From positions 1 through 64,000 of the forward strand of contig NZ_RDQF01000022.1 of assembly GCF_004114425.1 (NCBI RefSeq): a stretch of DNA of 64,000 nt. Reading direction: 5' to 3'. The translations under genes and the position numbers were made by a program. Positions 54,491 through 64,000 of this stretch are shown here, one piece after another. Each line of letters begins with the position of its first letter. Position 1 is the stretch's first letter. The notes under the pieces were generated by a model. That model did no database searches, had not been told where the DNA came from, and saw nothing but the letters and a program-made list of their open reading frames with translations. This DNA is from Bradyrhizobium vignae (GTDB lineage: Bacteria > Pseudomonadota > Alphaproteobacteria > Rhizobiales > Xanthobacteraceae).

Positions 54491-55732
54491 CTACGACCTG
54501 TAGTCCCCATTGATCGCGACGTATTCCTTGGTGAGATCGCAGGTCATGACGCGGTCGCGGCCCTTGCCGAGGCCGAGCGAGACCAGAATCGCGATCTCCG
54601 GCGCCTTCATCGCTTCCGAGACCTGCGTTTCGTCATAGCCTGGATCGCGCGCGCCGTTCTTGGCGACGCGGATGCCGTTGAACGAGATCGAGAGCTTGTC
54701 GCGATCAGCCGGCTCGCCGGCCTTGCCGACCGCCATCACCACGCGGCCCCAATTGGCGTCTTCGCCGGCGATGGCGGTCTTCACCAGCGGCGAGTTGGCG
54801 ATCGACATCGCGATCTTGCGCGCCGAAGCCTTGGTCTTGGCGCCCTCGACCGTGATCTCGACCAGCTTGCGCGCGCCTTCGCCGTCGCGGGCCACCTGCT
54901 CGGCGAGGTTGGCGAGCACCTGGTTGAACGCCTTGACGAACGCCTTCAGGCGCGGGTCGCTGGCACGGCTGATCTTTGGCGCCCCCTGCTCGGCAGCGGC
55001 ACCTGTCGCAAAGGCCAGCAGCGTGTCGGAGGTCGAGGTGTCGCCATCGATTGTCACGGCGTTGAAGGTGTCCTCGACGCCGCTCTTGAGCAGGGCCTGG
55101 AGCGCGGCGGGCGCGATCGGCGCGTCGGTGAAGATGAAGGACAGCATCGTCGCCATGTCGGGGGCGATCATGCCGGCGCCTTTGGCCATGCCGTTGATGG
55201 TGACCTTGGCCTTGCCGAGCTTGACGGTGGCGGTCGCGACCTTCGGGAAGGTGTCGGTGGTCATGATCGCCTTGGCCGCGGCCAGGTAGTTACCGGGCTC
55301 TGCAGCCTCGGCGAGGCGGCCGAGCACGCCGTCGAACTTGGTCGCGTCCAGCGGCTCGCCGATGACGCCGGTCGAGGCCAGGAAGATCTCGCTTTCGCTG
55401 CACCCGACCGCCTTGGCCGCGATCTTCGCGGTCAGCGCGGTGGAGGCGCGGCCGGTCTTGCCGGTGAAGGCATTGGCATTGCCGGAATTGACCACGAGTG
55501 CGCGCGCCTTGCCGCCCTTGAGCTTGGCGCGGCACCATTCGACCGGTGCCGACGGGCATTTCGATTTGGTGAAGACGCCGGCCACCGCAGTGCCCTTGTC
55601 CATCACCGCCAGCAGCACGTCCGTGCGGTTCTTGTAGCGGATGCCGGCCTCGGCCGTCGCAAGGCGGACGCCTGCGATCACGGGCATGTCGGGAACGTGT
55701 TTCGGGGCGAGGGGAGAGACGGAGGAGGACAT
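54491..55732 (-). CDS. argJ: Bifunctional ornithine acetyltransferase / N-acetylglutamate synthase
   Basis: A 413-residue ArgJ, which recycles the acetyl group in arginine synthesis. It self-cleaves before the Thr in [14 protein letters not shown] (Thr195), which becomes the nucleophile. [11 protein letters not shown] and [14 protein letters not shown] are further marks, and the end VAINGDYRS is typical. It is downstream of the parvulin gene, with a hairpin between. Confidence 0.96.
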   Translation of the reverse strand: MSSSVSPLAPKHVPDMPVIAGVRLATAEAGIRYKNRTDVLLAVMDKGTAVAGVFTKSKCPSAPVEWCRAKLKGGKARALVVNSGNANAFTGKTGRASTALTAKIAAKAVGCSESEIFLASTGVIGEPLDATKFDGVLGRLAEAAEPGNYLAAAKAIMTTDTFPKVATATVKLGKAKVTINGMAKGAGMIAPDMATMLSFIFTDAPIAPAALQALLKSGVEDTFNAVTIDGDTSTSDTLLAFATGAAAEQGAPKISRASDPRLKAFVKAFNQVLANLAEQVARDGEGARKLVEITVEGAKTKASARKIAMSIANSPLVKTAIAGEDANWGRVVMAVGKAGEPADRDKLSISFNGIRVAKNGARDPGYDETQVSEAMKAPEIAILVSLGLGKGRDRVMTCDLTKEYVAINGDYRS

Positions 55733-55763
55733 CGCAGGCGCCTTGGTGGGATCTGGACAAGCA

Positions 55764-55789
55764 GATGCCCGGCGCGGGGGCCGGGCATC
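55764..55789 (-). terminator. Probable terminator after the parvulin gene
   Basis: ATGCCCGGC at 55765-55773 pairs with GCCGGGCAT at 55780-55788. On the minus strand CTGCTTGT follows, a weak T-run. Confidence 0.5.
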
Positions 55790-55835
55790 ACGAAGGCTTA
55801 GATACTCTTCACATCAGCGAAGTGACAGCGAATTC

Positions 55836-56744
55836 TTACTTCTTCGCCGGGGGAGCCATCTTGCTGTCGGAAGGCTTGGCGTCCTTGGAGGCATCCGCCG
55901 CCGGCTGGTCCAGCCGCTCGACCTTGGCTTCGGTGCGCAGCTTGGCGACGTAATCGGCCTGAGCCTTGCGGGTGACGTAGTTCTCGATCTGGGACTTGAC
56001 CTGCTCGAAGTCCGGCGCCTTGCGGTTGCGCTTTTCCTCGACCTTGATGATGTGCCAGCCGAACTGCGACTTGACGGGATCGGAGATCTTGCCCGGCTCG
56101 AGCGCAAAAGCGACGGCCGAGAACTCCGGCACCATCTGCTCCTTGGTGAAGAAGCCGAGATCGCCGCCATCGGCGGAGCCCGGGTCCTTGGACTTCTTCT
56201 TGGCGAGCTCGGCGAAATCGGCGCCCTTGTCGAGCTCGGCCTTCACGGCCTTGGCCTCGTCCTCGGTCTCGACCAGGATGTGGCGGGCGCGCACCTCCTG
56301 CTCGCCGGTGATCTGCTTGGAGGCCTCTTCATAGACCTTCTTCATGGCGTCCGGCGTGGTCGCGGCCTTGCCTTCGTTGGCGAGCAGGCTGTCCATCAGA
56401 AGCCGGTTGCGGGCGAACGCCAGGCGCTTTTTGAACTCCTCGCTGTCGGCGAGCTTCTTGTCTTCGGCAGCCTTGCTGACGATCTTCATGTCGATCAGGA
56501 AGGACAGGACGTTCTCGTCCTTGGTCGCCGGGTCCATCTGCGCGAGGCTCGGCCCGAGTTCCTCCTCGGCCATGGTGACGTCGCTCTTCTTGATTTCAGT
56601 GCCATTGACCTTCGCCAGCACCGGATCATCGGCGGCCCGGAGCGGGCCCGCGAACGCCAGGGACAGCGCCAGAGCGAGGCTGCCAGCCAAGGCGGAGGCA
56701 TGGCGGAAACGCTGGCCGGTGGTTACCGGGAACGAGGTGGTCAT
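55836..56744 (-). CDS. Periplasmic parvulin-type peptidyl-prolyl isomerase
   Basis: A 302-residue exported foldase. The signal peptide (ALAGSLALALSLAFAGPLRA) is followed by a SurA-like N-terminal chaperone domain and a rotamase domain from about residue 150 (RARHILVETEDEAKAV, GGDLGFFTKEQMVPEF, SQFGWHIIKVEE). A Lys/Pro-rich tail ends the protein. It helps outer-membrane or periplasmic proteins fold. It is divergent from secA, fitting a secretion role. Confidence 0.92.
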   Translation of the reverse strand: MTTSFPVTTGQRFRHASALAGSLALALSLAFAGPLRAADDPVLAKVNGTEIKKSDVTMAEEELGPSLAQMDPATKDENVLSFLIDMKIVSKAAEDKKLADSEEFKKRLAFARNRLLMDSLLANEGKAATTPDAMKKVYEEASKQITGEQEVRARHILVETEDEAKAVKAELDKGADFAELAKKKSKDPGSADGGDLGFFTKEQMVPEFSAVAFALEPGKISDPVKSQFGWHIIKVEEKRNRKAPDFEQVKSQIENYVTRKAQADYVAKLRTEAKVERLDQPAADASKDAKPSDSKMAPPAKK

Positions 56745-56866
56745 GGAAAATCCTTATGTTGAAGCAGGGGCCTGCTCGAAGCGGGGCGGACACTCGCCCA
56801 ATTCAGGGGGGCTTGGCAACGCGAAAAGTCTGTCAAAATGATGAATTAGCCGCAATGCGCCCGCCG

Positions 56867-56895
56867 TTGACAAGGCCCTGACCGGGCCATATCTC
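56867..56895 (+). promoter_or_regulatory. Candidate sigma70-type promoter for secA
   Basis: TTGACA at 56867-56872, a 17-base spacer, then TATCTC at 56890-56895. It lies about 205 bases before the secA ATG, in the gap shared with the divergent parvulin gene. The -10 box is only half consensus. Confidence 0.4.
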
Positions 56896-57098
56896 TGCCC
56901 GGTCGCGACCATGGCGATGGCGTTTATTTTGCTGCGTTTTTGGCCGTTGAACCCAGACTTGCCCAATTCCCACCCATATGGCGGATGACCCCCGCAGTCC
57001 GGGCTCTGACGCCGCGAAGCGTCACGGTGAGTTGATAGGCAGACGGGTGACAACTTCTTGGCTGCAACGCGGTTAAATCGCGAACACAGGAACTAAGC

Positions 57099-59942
<2,844 letters not shown>

Positions 59943-59970
59943 GGTTTGAGTGAGGCGGGCCACCGCCGCC

Positions 59971-60348
59971 TCATTTTCCGTCCTTGCGAGCGCAGCGAAG
60001 CAATCCAGAATGCCCCCGCGGAGGGAGTCCGCAGCCTGCCTCGACTGCAGTCGCAACGATCAGCGCGTCATAAAATGCAAAATTGTGGCCACGGGCAAGC
60101 GTGAGCGCTGTAGCGTGCGTGTCAGCCGTGAGTGGCACGATGTCCGGGAAGCGGAAACGAATTGACTGCACGGCGGCCTCGATGATCGGCCACTCCTGTC
60201 TCTGCTTCTTGCGCAGCACGTTGGTGAACTCGTTCAGCACCTGTGTGCTAATGACGCCACCGCCGGCAATCGTGTTCAGCGCCTGATCGCGCCGGACGTC
60301 GGTCGAGTAGGCGGAGATCAAGATATCGGCGTCGAAGAACGGGCTCAC
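59971..60348 (-). CDS. PIN-domain toxin-like protein, C-terminally truncated
   Basis: A 125-residue VapC-type PIN protein. The first Asp is in FFDADILISAYS, the Glu in TQVLNEFTNVL and the third Asp in FAFYDALIVATAV. The segment with the fourth acidic residue, which should follow EAGC, is replaced by GLPPRGHSGLLRCARKDGK, a translation of the repeat at 59979-60033. It is therefore probably inactive. It starts at GTG, 28 bases after the L,D-transpeptidase stop, with no antitoxin gene in front. Normal VapC pairs follow an antitoxin directly. Confidence 0.75.
   Translation of the reverse strand: MSPFFDADILISAYSTDVRRDQALNTIAGGGVISTQVLNEFTNVLRKKQRQEWPIIEAAVQSIRFRFPDIVPLTADTHATALTLARGHNFAFYDALIVATAVEAGCGLPPRGHSGLLRCARKDGK
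59979..60033. repeat. Half copy of the GCGAGCGCAGCGAAGCAATCC repeat
   Basis: CGTCCTTGCGAGCGCAGCGA onward matches the left arm of the element at 33311-33392, and CCGCGGAGGGAGTCC matches its centre. The right arm is missing. Its DNA forms the 3' end of the PIN-domain frame. Confidence 0.75.
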
Positions 60349-60376
60349 CGCTCGTTCGCTTCATGGCGCGGAACGC

Positions 60377-61936
60377 CTACTTCATCGCGGAGAAGCGGCT
60401 GTCGAACGAGTTCGACTGCACGATCGGCGCGGCGCCCGCCATCTGTCCGCTATCGGATGCGCCCTCCGACACCGACGGCTTCAGCGCCGGACGGGTCTGA
60501 GCAAGCCGTGTATCCGGCTTTGCCGGTTCGGCGGGCTTGGCCGCCGCTACGGCCGGCTTCGGCGCATCCTTCGCGGTGTCCTTGGACTTGTCGTGCCCCG
60601 GCACGAATCTCGTCACTGCGGCCTTGAGCCGCGACGCGGCCGTAGGCGGGGTCGTGGACGTCTGGGCCGGAGCGACAGACGCGGTGGCCTGCTGCGGCGC
60701 TGGCGTTGCCGTCGCGGTGGTATCGGCGGCGCCGAGGCCCATCTTGCGGCCGAGGTTCGAGAAGAAGCCGCCGCTTGAGGCTTTTTCGGCAGGCTGCGCC
60801 GAGGCGACGCGGGTGCCGGTCGCGGGCACGGCGACCACAGGCTCTTCCTGCGGCGCGGGCGCGGACGCGACCGCATCGAGATTCGGCTTGGGCGGATTGA
60901 CGTGGCCGGGGATCGTGCCCGGCGCCTTCGCCATCGCCAGCATCTGCAGCGTGGTGCCTTCGGCGCTCTCGGACAGGCCGGTCGAGCCTTCCGGAATTTT
61001 TGCGGCGAAGATCTTGTTCATGCCGCCGTCGATGCCGGTGTTCATGCGCGCCACCGGCGTGCCCTTGGCAACCAGCTTGGCGTATTCAGCCTCGTCCTTC
61101 GCCTGCTTCTCACGCACGGCGCTGGCGATGTCCTCGGGGATCACATAGGCCGGGCACTTGGCCGAGGCGTCGAACACCGGATCGCGCTTGGCGTCGGCCG
61201 GCTTGGCCGCGTCGAAGACGTACTTCTTCTCGCAGAAATCGACCTTCGGCTCCTGCCGCGTCACCTCGAAATGATCATAGCCTTCCTTGATCATCTTCCA
61301 GAACGGCATGTTCGGATTGTTCCGGTGCTTGGCCATGTTCACCGGCGTCATCCTGAACGGATAGGCCTGCAGCTGGAACGCCTTCTGGCCGCCGAAGAAG
61401 GATTCGCGTCCGAGCGAATAGATCTCCGCGATCTGCTCGTCCGTCATCGCGTAGCAGCCGCGCGAAGAACAGTCTCCGTGTACCATCAGCTGCGAGCCGG
61501 TGCGGCCCAGCGCCTTGTCGAACGCGTTCGGAAAGCCCGTGTTGAAGGAGAGGTAATAGGCCGACTGCGGATTCATCTGGCTCGGATTGATCGAGTAGAA
61601 TCCTTCCGGCGCCTGACGGTCGCCCTCGCGCACCTTGGGGCCGAGATCGCCCGACCAGCGGCAGATCGGATAGGTCTTGAGCAGCGCGAACTGGCCGGAG
61701 CGGGTCTGCTTCCAGACCTCGAGCTCAGCCTCCTGCTTGAACAGGCGGACCAGGATCGGCGATTGCAGGTCCATGTCCTTCTCGGCCATGGCGGCGACCA
61801 GCTTCGGCGGCACCGGCTGGTTGGCCTTGGCGTTGGTCGCGAGCGAGACCTGGTCGGTGTCGCAGCCGGTGAGCAGAACGCCGGCCGTCATCAGCGCAAC
61901 CGAAGCCAAGAGCGCGCGAGCAAGCGAACGAGAAAT
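60377..61936 (-). CDS. L,D-transpeptidase (YkuD/YafK-like) lipoprotein
   Basis: About 519 residues. A lipoprotein signal (RALLASVALMTAGVLLTGC) ends in a lipobox. The YkuD domain holds GSQLMVHGDCSSRGCYAMTD, where the Cys of SRGCYAM is the likely nucleophile. The YafK type rather than YcbB type is suggested by the EGFYSINPSQMNPQSAYYLSFN stretch (in pieces). The last 170 residues are Ala/Pro/Lys-rich and probably disordered. It may cross-link or trim peptidoglycan. The start is uncertain: TTG 61936 with GGGG upstream, GTG 61951 or TTG 61981. Confidence 0.85.
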   Translation of the reverse strand: MSRSLARALLASVALMTAGVLLTGCDTDQVSLATNAKANQPVPPKLVAAMAEKDMDLQSPILVRLFKQEAELEVWKQTRSGQFALLKTYPICRWSGDLGPKVREGDRQAPEGFYSINPSQMNPQSAYYLSFNTGFPNAFDKALGRTGSQLMVHGDCSSRGCYAMTDEQIAEIYSLGRESFFGGQKAFQLQAYPFRMTPVNMAKHRNNPNMPFWKMIKEGYDHFEVTRQEPKVDFCEKKYVFDAAKPADAKRDPVFDASAKCPAYVIPEDIASAVREKQAKDEAEYAKLVAKGTPVARMNTGIDGGMNKIFAAKIPEGSTGLSESAEGTTLQMLAMAKAPGTIPGHVNPPKPNLDAVASAPAPQEEPVVAVPATGTRVASAQPAEKASSGGFFSNLGRKMGLGAADTTATATPAPQQATASVAPAQTSTTPPTAASRLKAAVTRFVPGHDKSKDTAKDAPKPAVAAAKPAEPAKPDTRLAQTRPALKPSVSEGASDSGQMAGAAPIVQSNSFDSRFSAMK

Positions 61937-62324
61937 CAAGATGGACCCCACACCGTGCCGGGCAGCAAGCGCGAACCCCAATTCGTTTGGCGCATGATCC
62001 GACCGGGTACCCCGGGGGCCCGTCGCAACGGGCCCTTTTTAGACCACGCTCCAGCGCTTATGCCCTGAAGCCATTGATTAAAATTCTAACCTCTGGGTCA
62101 TGTGGTCGCAACCCAAGCGGGGATCACGAGGACGTTGGCCCAAAGGTGTGGTCAACAGAGACTTAAACTGGGCCGGAACTTGGGCCCTGCGGCCAAGCCG
62201 GCACTGAGATCGCCGATTTGGGCAAAAAAAGGGTTAACGCGGGGTTACCGGGGGGTCTCGTGCACCGGCTCCGCGGAGCGTCACAACGTGCCGCACCGCG
62301 TCCGGGACACCAAATCGAGACGAA
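61937..62324. other. Intergenic region between accA and the L,D-transpeptidase
   Basis: About 390 bases with no convincing gene. It contains a strong terminator-like hairpin oriented to the plus strand at 62016-62040 and GTTAACGCGGGGTTACC at about 62232. Confidence 0.5.
62016..62040 (+). terminator. Orphan intrinsic terminator on the plus strand
   Basis: GGGCCCGT and ACGGGCCC surround CGCA and are followed directly by TTTTT. On the minus strand, where both flanking genes lie, no T-run follows. No plus-strand gene precedes it within about 2 kb. Confidence 0.65.
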
Positions 62325-63287
62325 TCAGCCCAGTTTCCGGCCGATATCGAGGAATTTCTGCCGCCGCTGCTTGCGGATCGCATCCCCGTCCAGGCCCCGG
62401 AGCTCGTCAAAGGCCTTCGCGATGGCCTCGCCTGTAGTGGCGATCATGGCGGCGGGGTCGCGATGGGCGCCGCCGACGGGCTCCTTCAGGATCTGATCGA
62501 TCACCCCGAAGCGGAGCATGTCCTGGGCGGTGATCTTCATGTTGTTGGCGGCTTCCTGCGCCTTGGTGCCGTCGCGCCACAGGATGGAGGAGGCCGCCTC
62601 CGGCGAGATCACGCTGTAGATCGCGTGCTCCAGCATCAGCACCCTGTTGGCGGTGGTGATGGCAATGGCGCCGCCCGACATGCCCTCGCCGGTGATGATG
62701 GCCACGTTCGGCACGGTCAGCGCCAGGCACGCGTCGGTCGAGCGCGCGATCGCCTCGGCCTGGCCGCGCTCCTCGGCGCCAATGCCGGGATAAGCGCCGG
62801 CGGAATCGGCGAGCGACAGCACCGGAAGGCCGAACCGCTCGGCCATCTCCATCAGCCGCACGCATTTGCGATAGCCCTCGGGCCGCGCCATGCCGAAATT
62901 GTGCCGGATTCGGCTCTCGGTGGAATCGCCCTTTTCCTGGCCCATCACGCAGATCGGCTCGCCGCGGAAGCGGCCGAAGCCGGCGACCAGCGCCTCGTCC
63001 TCGCCGAACTTGCGGTCACCGGCGAGCGGGGTGAATTCGGTGATCAGGCCCTTGATGAAATCGTTGAAATGCGGCCGCTGCGGATGCCGCGCAACCAGCG
63101 TCTTCTGCCACGGCGTCAGGTTCGTGTAGAGGTCGGCCAGCGCCTGCGCCGCCTTGTCCTCGATCCGGCCGATCTCGTCGCTGATGTCGGTGCCGGAGGC
63201 AGCGAGCGCGCGCAATTCGTCGACCTTGGAGTCGAGCTCGGCGACCGGCTTTTCGAAGTCGAGATAGCTGCGCATCTGGTCTTGCAT
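62325..63287 (-). CDS. accA: Acetyl-CoA carboxylase carboxyltransferase subunit alpha
   Basis: A 320-residue crotonase-fold subunit that, with AccD, transfers the carboxyl group from biotin to acetyl-CoA to start fatty acid synthesis. SYLDFEKPVAELDSKVDEL, HPQRPHFNDFI, GRFRGEPICVMGQEKG and DSAGAYPGIGAEERGQ are family marks. I use ATG 63287 (MQDQMRSYLDF). It lies downstream of xerD. Confidence 0.95.
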   Translation of the reverse strand: MQDQMRSYLDFEKPVAELDSKVDELRALAASGTDISDEIGRIEDKAAQALADLYTNLTPWQKTLVARHPQRPHFNDFIKGLITEFTPLAGDRKFGEDEALVAGFGRFRGEPICVMGQEKGDSTESRIRHNFGMARPEGYRKCVRLMEMAERFGLPVLSLADSAGAYPGIGAEERGQAEAIARSTDACLALTVPNVAIITGEGMSGGAIAITTANRVLMLEHAIYSVISPEAASSILWRDGTKAQEAANNMKITAQDMLRFGVIDQILKEPVGGAHRDPAAMIATTGEAIAKAFDELRGLDGDAIRKQRRQKFLDIGRKLG

Positions 63288-63484
63288 CAACTCAATATAA
63301 GGGGACGGGGCTAAAGAAGCGAAGCGAGGTTAGGGTCACGGACAGAAGTGTAGCGTCTTCAATGGTTTGACTTGTGTGCTCGTGGCAGCCGGCCAAATCA
63401 TGCGTGAGGCCACGGCTCTTTCTGCGGAGATGTGGTCGAAGTCAAGGCGGTTTCCTGGGATGCCCGTAGCCCATCTACGGTGCG

Positions 63485-64000
63485 TCACTTCTCCGCCAGC
63501 GGGTGCAGGTCGCGCACCAGGCTCTTCAGCCGCTCCTCGACCACGTGGGTGTAGATCTGGGTCGTGGAGATGTCGGTGTGGCCGAGCAGGGTCTGGACGA
63601 TGCGCAGATCCGCGCCGTTGTGCAGCAGGTGGCTGGCAAAGGCGTGGCGCAGCACGTGCGGGGAGACCAGGCGGGCCTGAAGCCCGGAGGCGACCGCGAG
63701 CTCCTTGAGGTCGCGGGCGAAATGCTGCCGCGTCAGATGTCCGCTCTCGCCGAAGGAGGGGAACAGCCATTTCGAGGCGGCCACGCTGTTTTTCTTTTCC
63801 GTCTTTGCCGCGTCCGTCGCGGCGAGATAATCCGCCATCGCCTGCCGCGAGGCCTCGTTGAGCGGCACCAGGCGTTCCTTGTTGCCCTTGCCGCGCACCA
63901 CGATCATGCGCGCATCGCGCTTGGCCGCCGAGCGCGGCAGCGCCACCAGCTCGGAAACGCGCAGGCCCGTGGCGTAGAGCACCTCGAGCAGGCAATAGAG
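63485..64000 (-). CDS. xerD: Tyrosine recombinase XerD, C-terminal part
   Basis: The frame runs off the window end at 64000. The visible 171 residues form the catalytic domain of a tyrosine recombinase: Arg in ATGLRVSEL, Lys in [13 protein letters not shown], HxxR in [12 protein letters not shown], His in [10 protein letters not shown] and the nucleophile Tyr in QIYTHV. Location next to accA matches XerD of related genomes. It resolves chromosome dimers at dif with XerC. XerC cannot be fully excluded without the N-terminus. Confidence 0.88.
   Translation of the reverse strand, partial: LYCLLEVLYATGLRVSELVALPRSAAKRDARMIVVRGKGNKERLVPLNEASRQAMADYLAATDAAKTEKKNSVAASKWLFPSFGESGHLTRQHFARDLKELAVASGLQARLVSPHVLRHAFASHLLHNGADLRIVQTLLGHTDISTTQIYTHVVEERLKSLVRDLHPLAEK

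Noticed and set aside
60349-60380. Antitoxin remnant ending in GVPRHEANER before the PIN gene
   Set aside because: A short frame ends in TGA overlapping the GTG of the PIN gene, as antitoxin genes often do, but only ten codons lie outside the L,D-transpeptidase gene. That cannot be told from chance.

Overview
The window reads as a chromosome segment of a Bradyrhizobium-like alphaproteobacterium (order Hyphomicrobiales). This rests on GC-rich, densely packed genes, on ACC deaminase paired with an Lrp-type regulator, on a PHB locus (phaR divergent from phaA-phaB), on a group-2 Mrp antiporter with fused MrpA-MrpB, on the lysC-ptsP-prfA-prmC order, and on many short palindromic intergenic repeats. 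No rRNA, tRNA, CRISPR array, insertion sequence or phage module was seen. The organism call is inference from gene content.

Layout. (1) 1-8030 is accessory: visibly lower in GC, with long gaps. It holds a frameshifted class III cyclase fragment, a 1059-residue cyclase-ATPase-TPR protein, a Tat-exported protein of unknown function that resembles G1 (eqolisin) peptidases in fold but seems to lack the catalytic Glu, a small conserved-looking protein, and a PAS-HWE sensor kinase. (2) 8030-15691 is a stress and ion block on the minus strand: a tandem universal stress protein, a 42-residue membrane peptide, and a six-gene Mrp Na+/H+ antiporter operon whose genes all overlap by a few bases. (3) 16581-24119 has a LysR/MFS divergent pair, an amidase with a histone-H1-like tail, the methionine pair metY-metA, and a polysaccharide deacetylase. 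(4) 24373-33297 has recQ, divergent acdS/acdR with a candidate operator, a cysteine desulfhydrase-like PLP enzyme, a CMD-family protein, exported proteins, an alpha/beta hydrolase and a class IV aminotransferase. (5) 33416-40254 has the PHB genes, a YddG-like exporter, glyoxalase II, a cupin and two methyltransferases. (6) 40392-64000 is largely housekeeping: DUF4167, prmC, prfA, ptsP, lysC, ubiG, a comF-grx-nit-DUF1178 operon, argJ, a parvulin, secA, an L,D-transpeptidase lipoprotein, accA and a xerD cut off by the window end.

Functional links. metY and metA give sulfhydrylation-type methionine synthesis. lysC feeds the same aspartate branch. acdS yields 2-oxobutyrate and ammonia, and its neighbour acts on cysteine. 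phaA and phaB turn acetyl-CoA into 3-hydroxybutyryl-CoA under probable PhaR control. prfA and prmC encode a release factor and its methylase.

The most unusual points are: the cyclase-ATPase plus exported G1-like pair at 1050-5587; a 103-bp double-hairpin repeat whose first bases form the stop codon of two different genes; an orphan PIN-domain toxin whose C-terminus has been replaced by repeat DNA; an amidase with an H1-like tail; and an intrinsic-terminator hairpin at 62016 with no gene in front of it on its strand.
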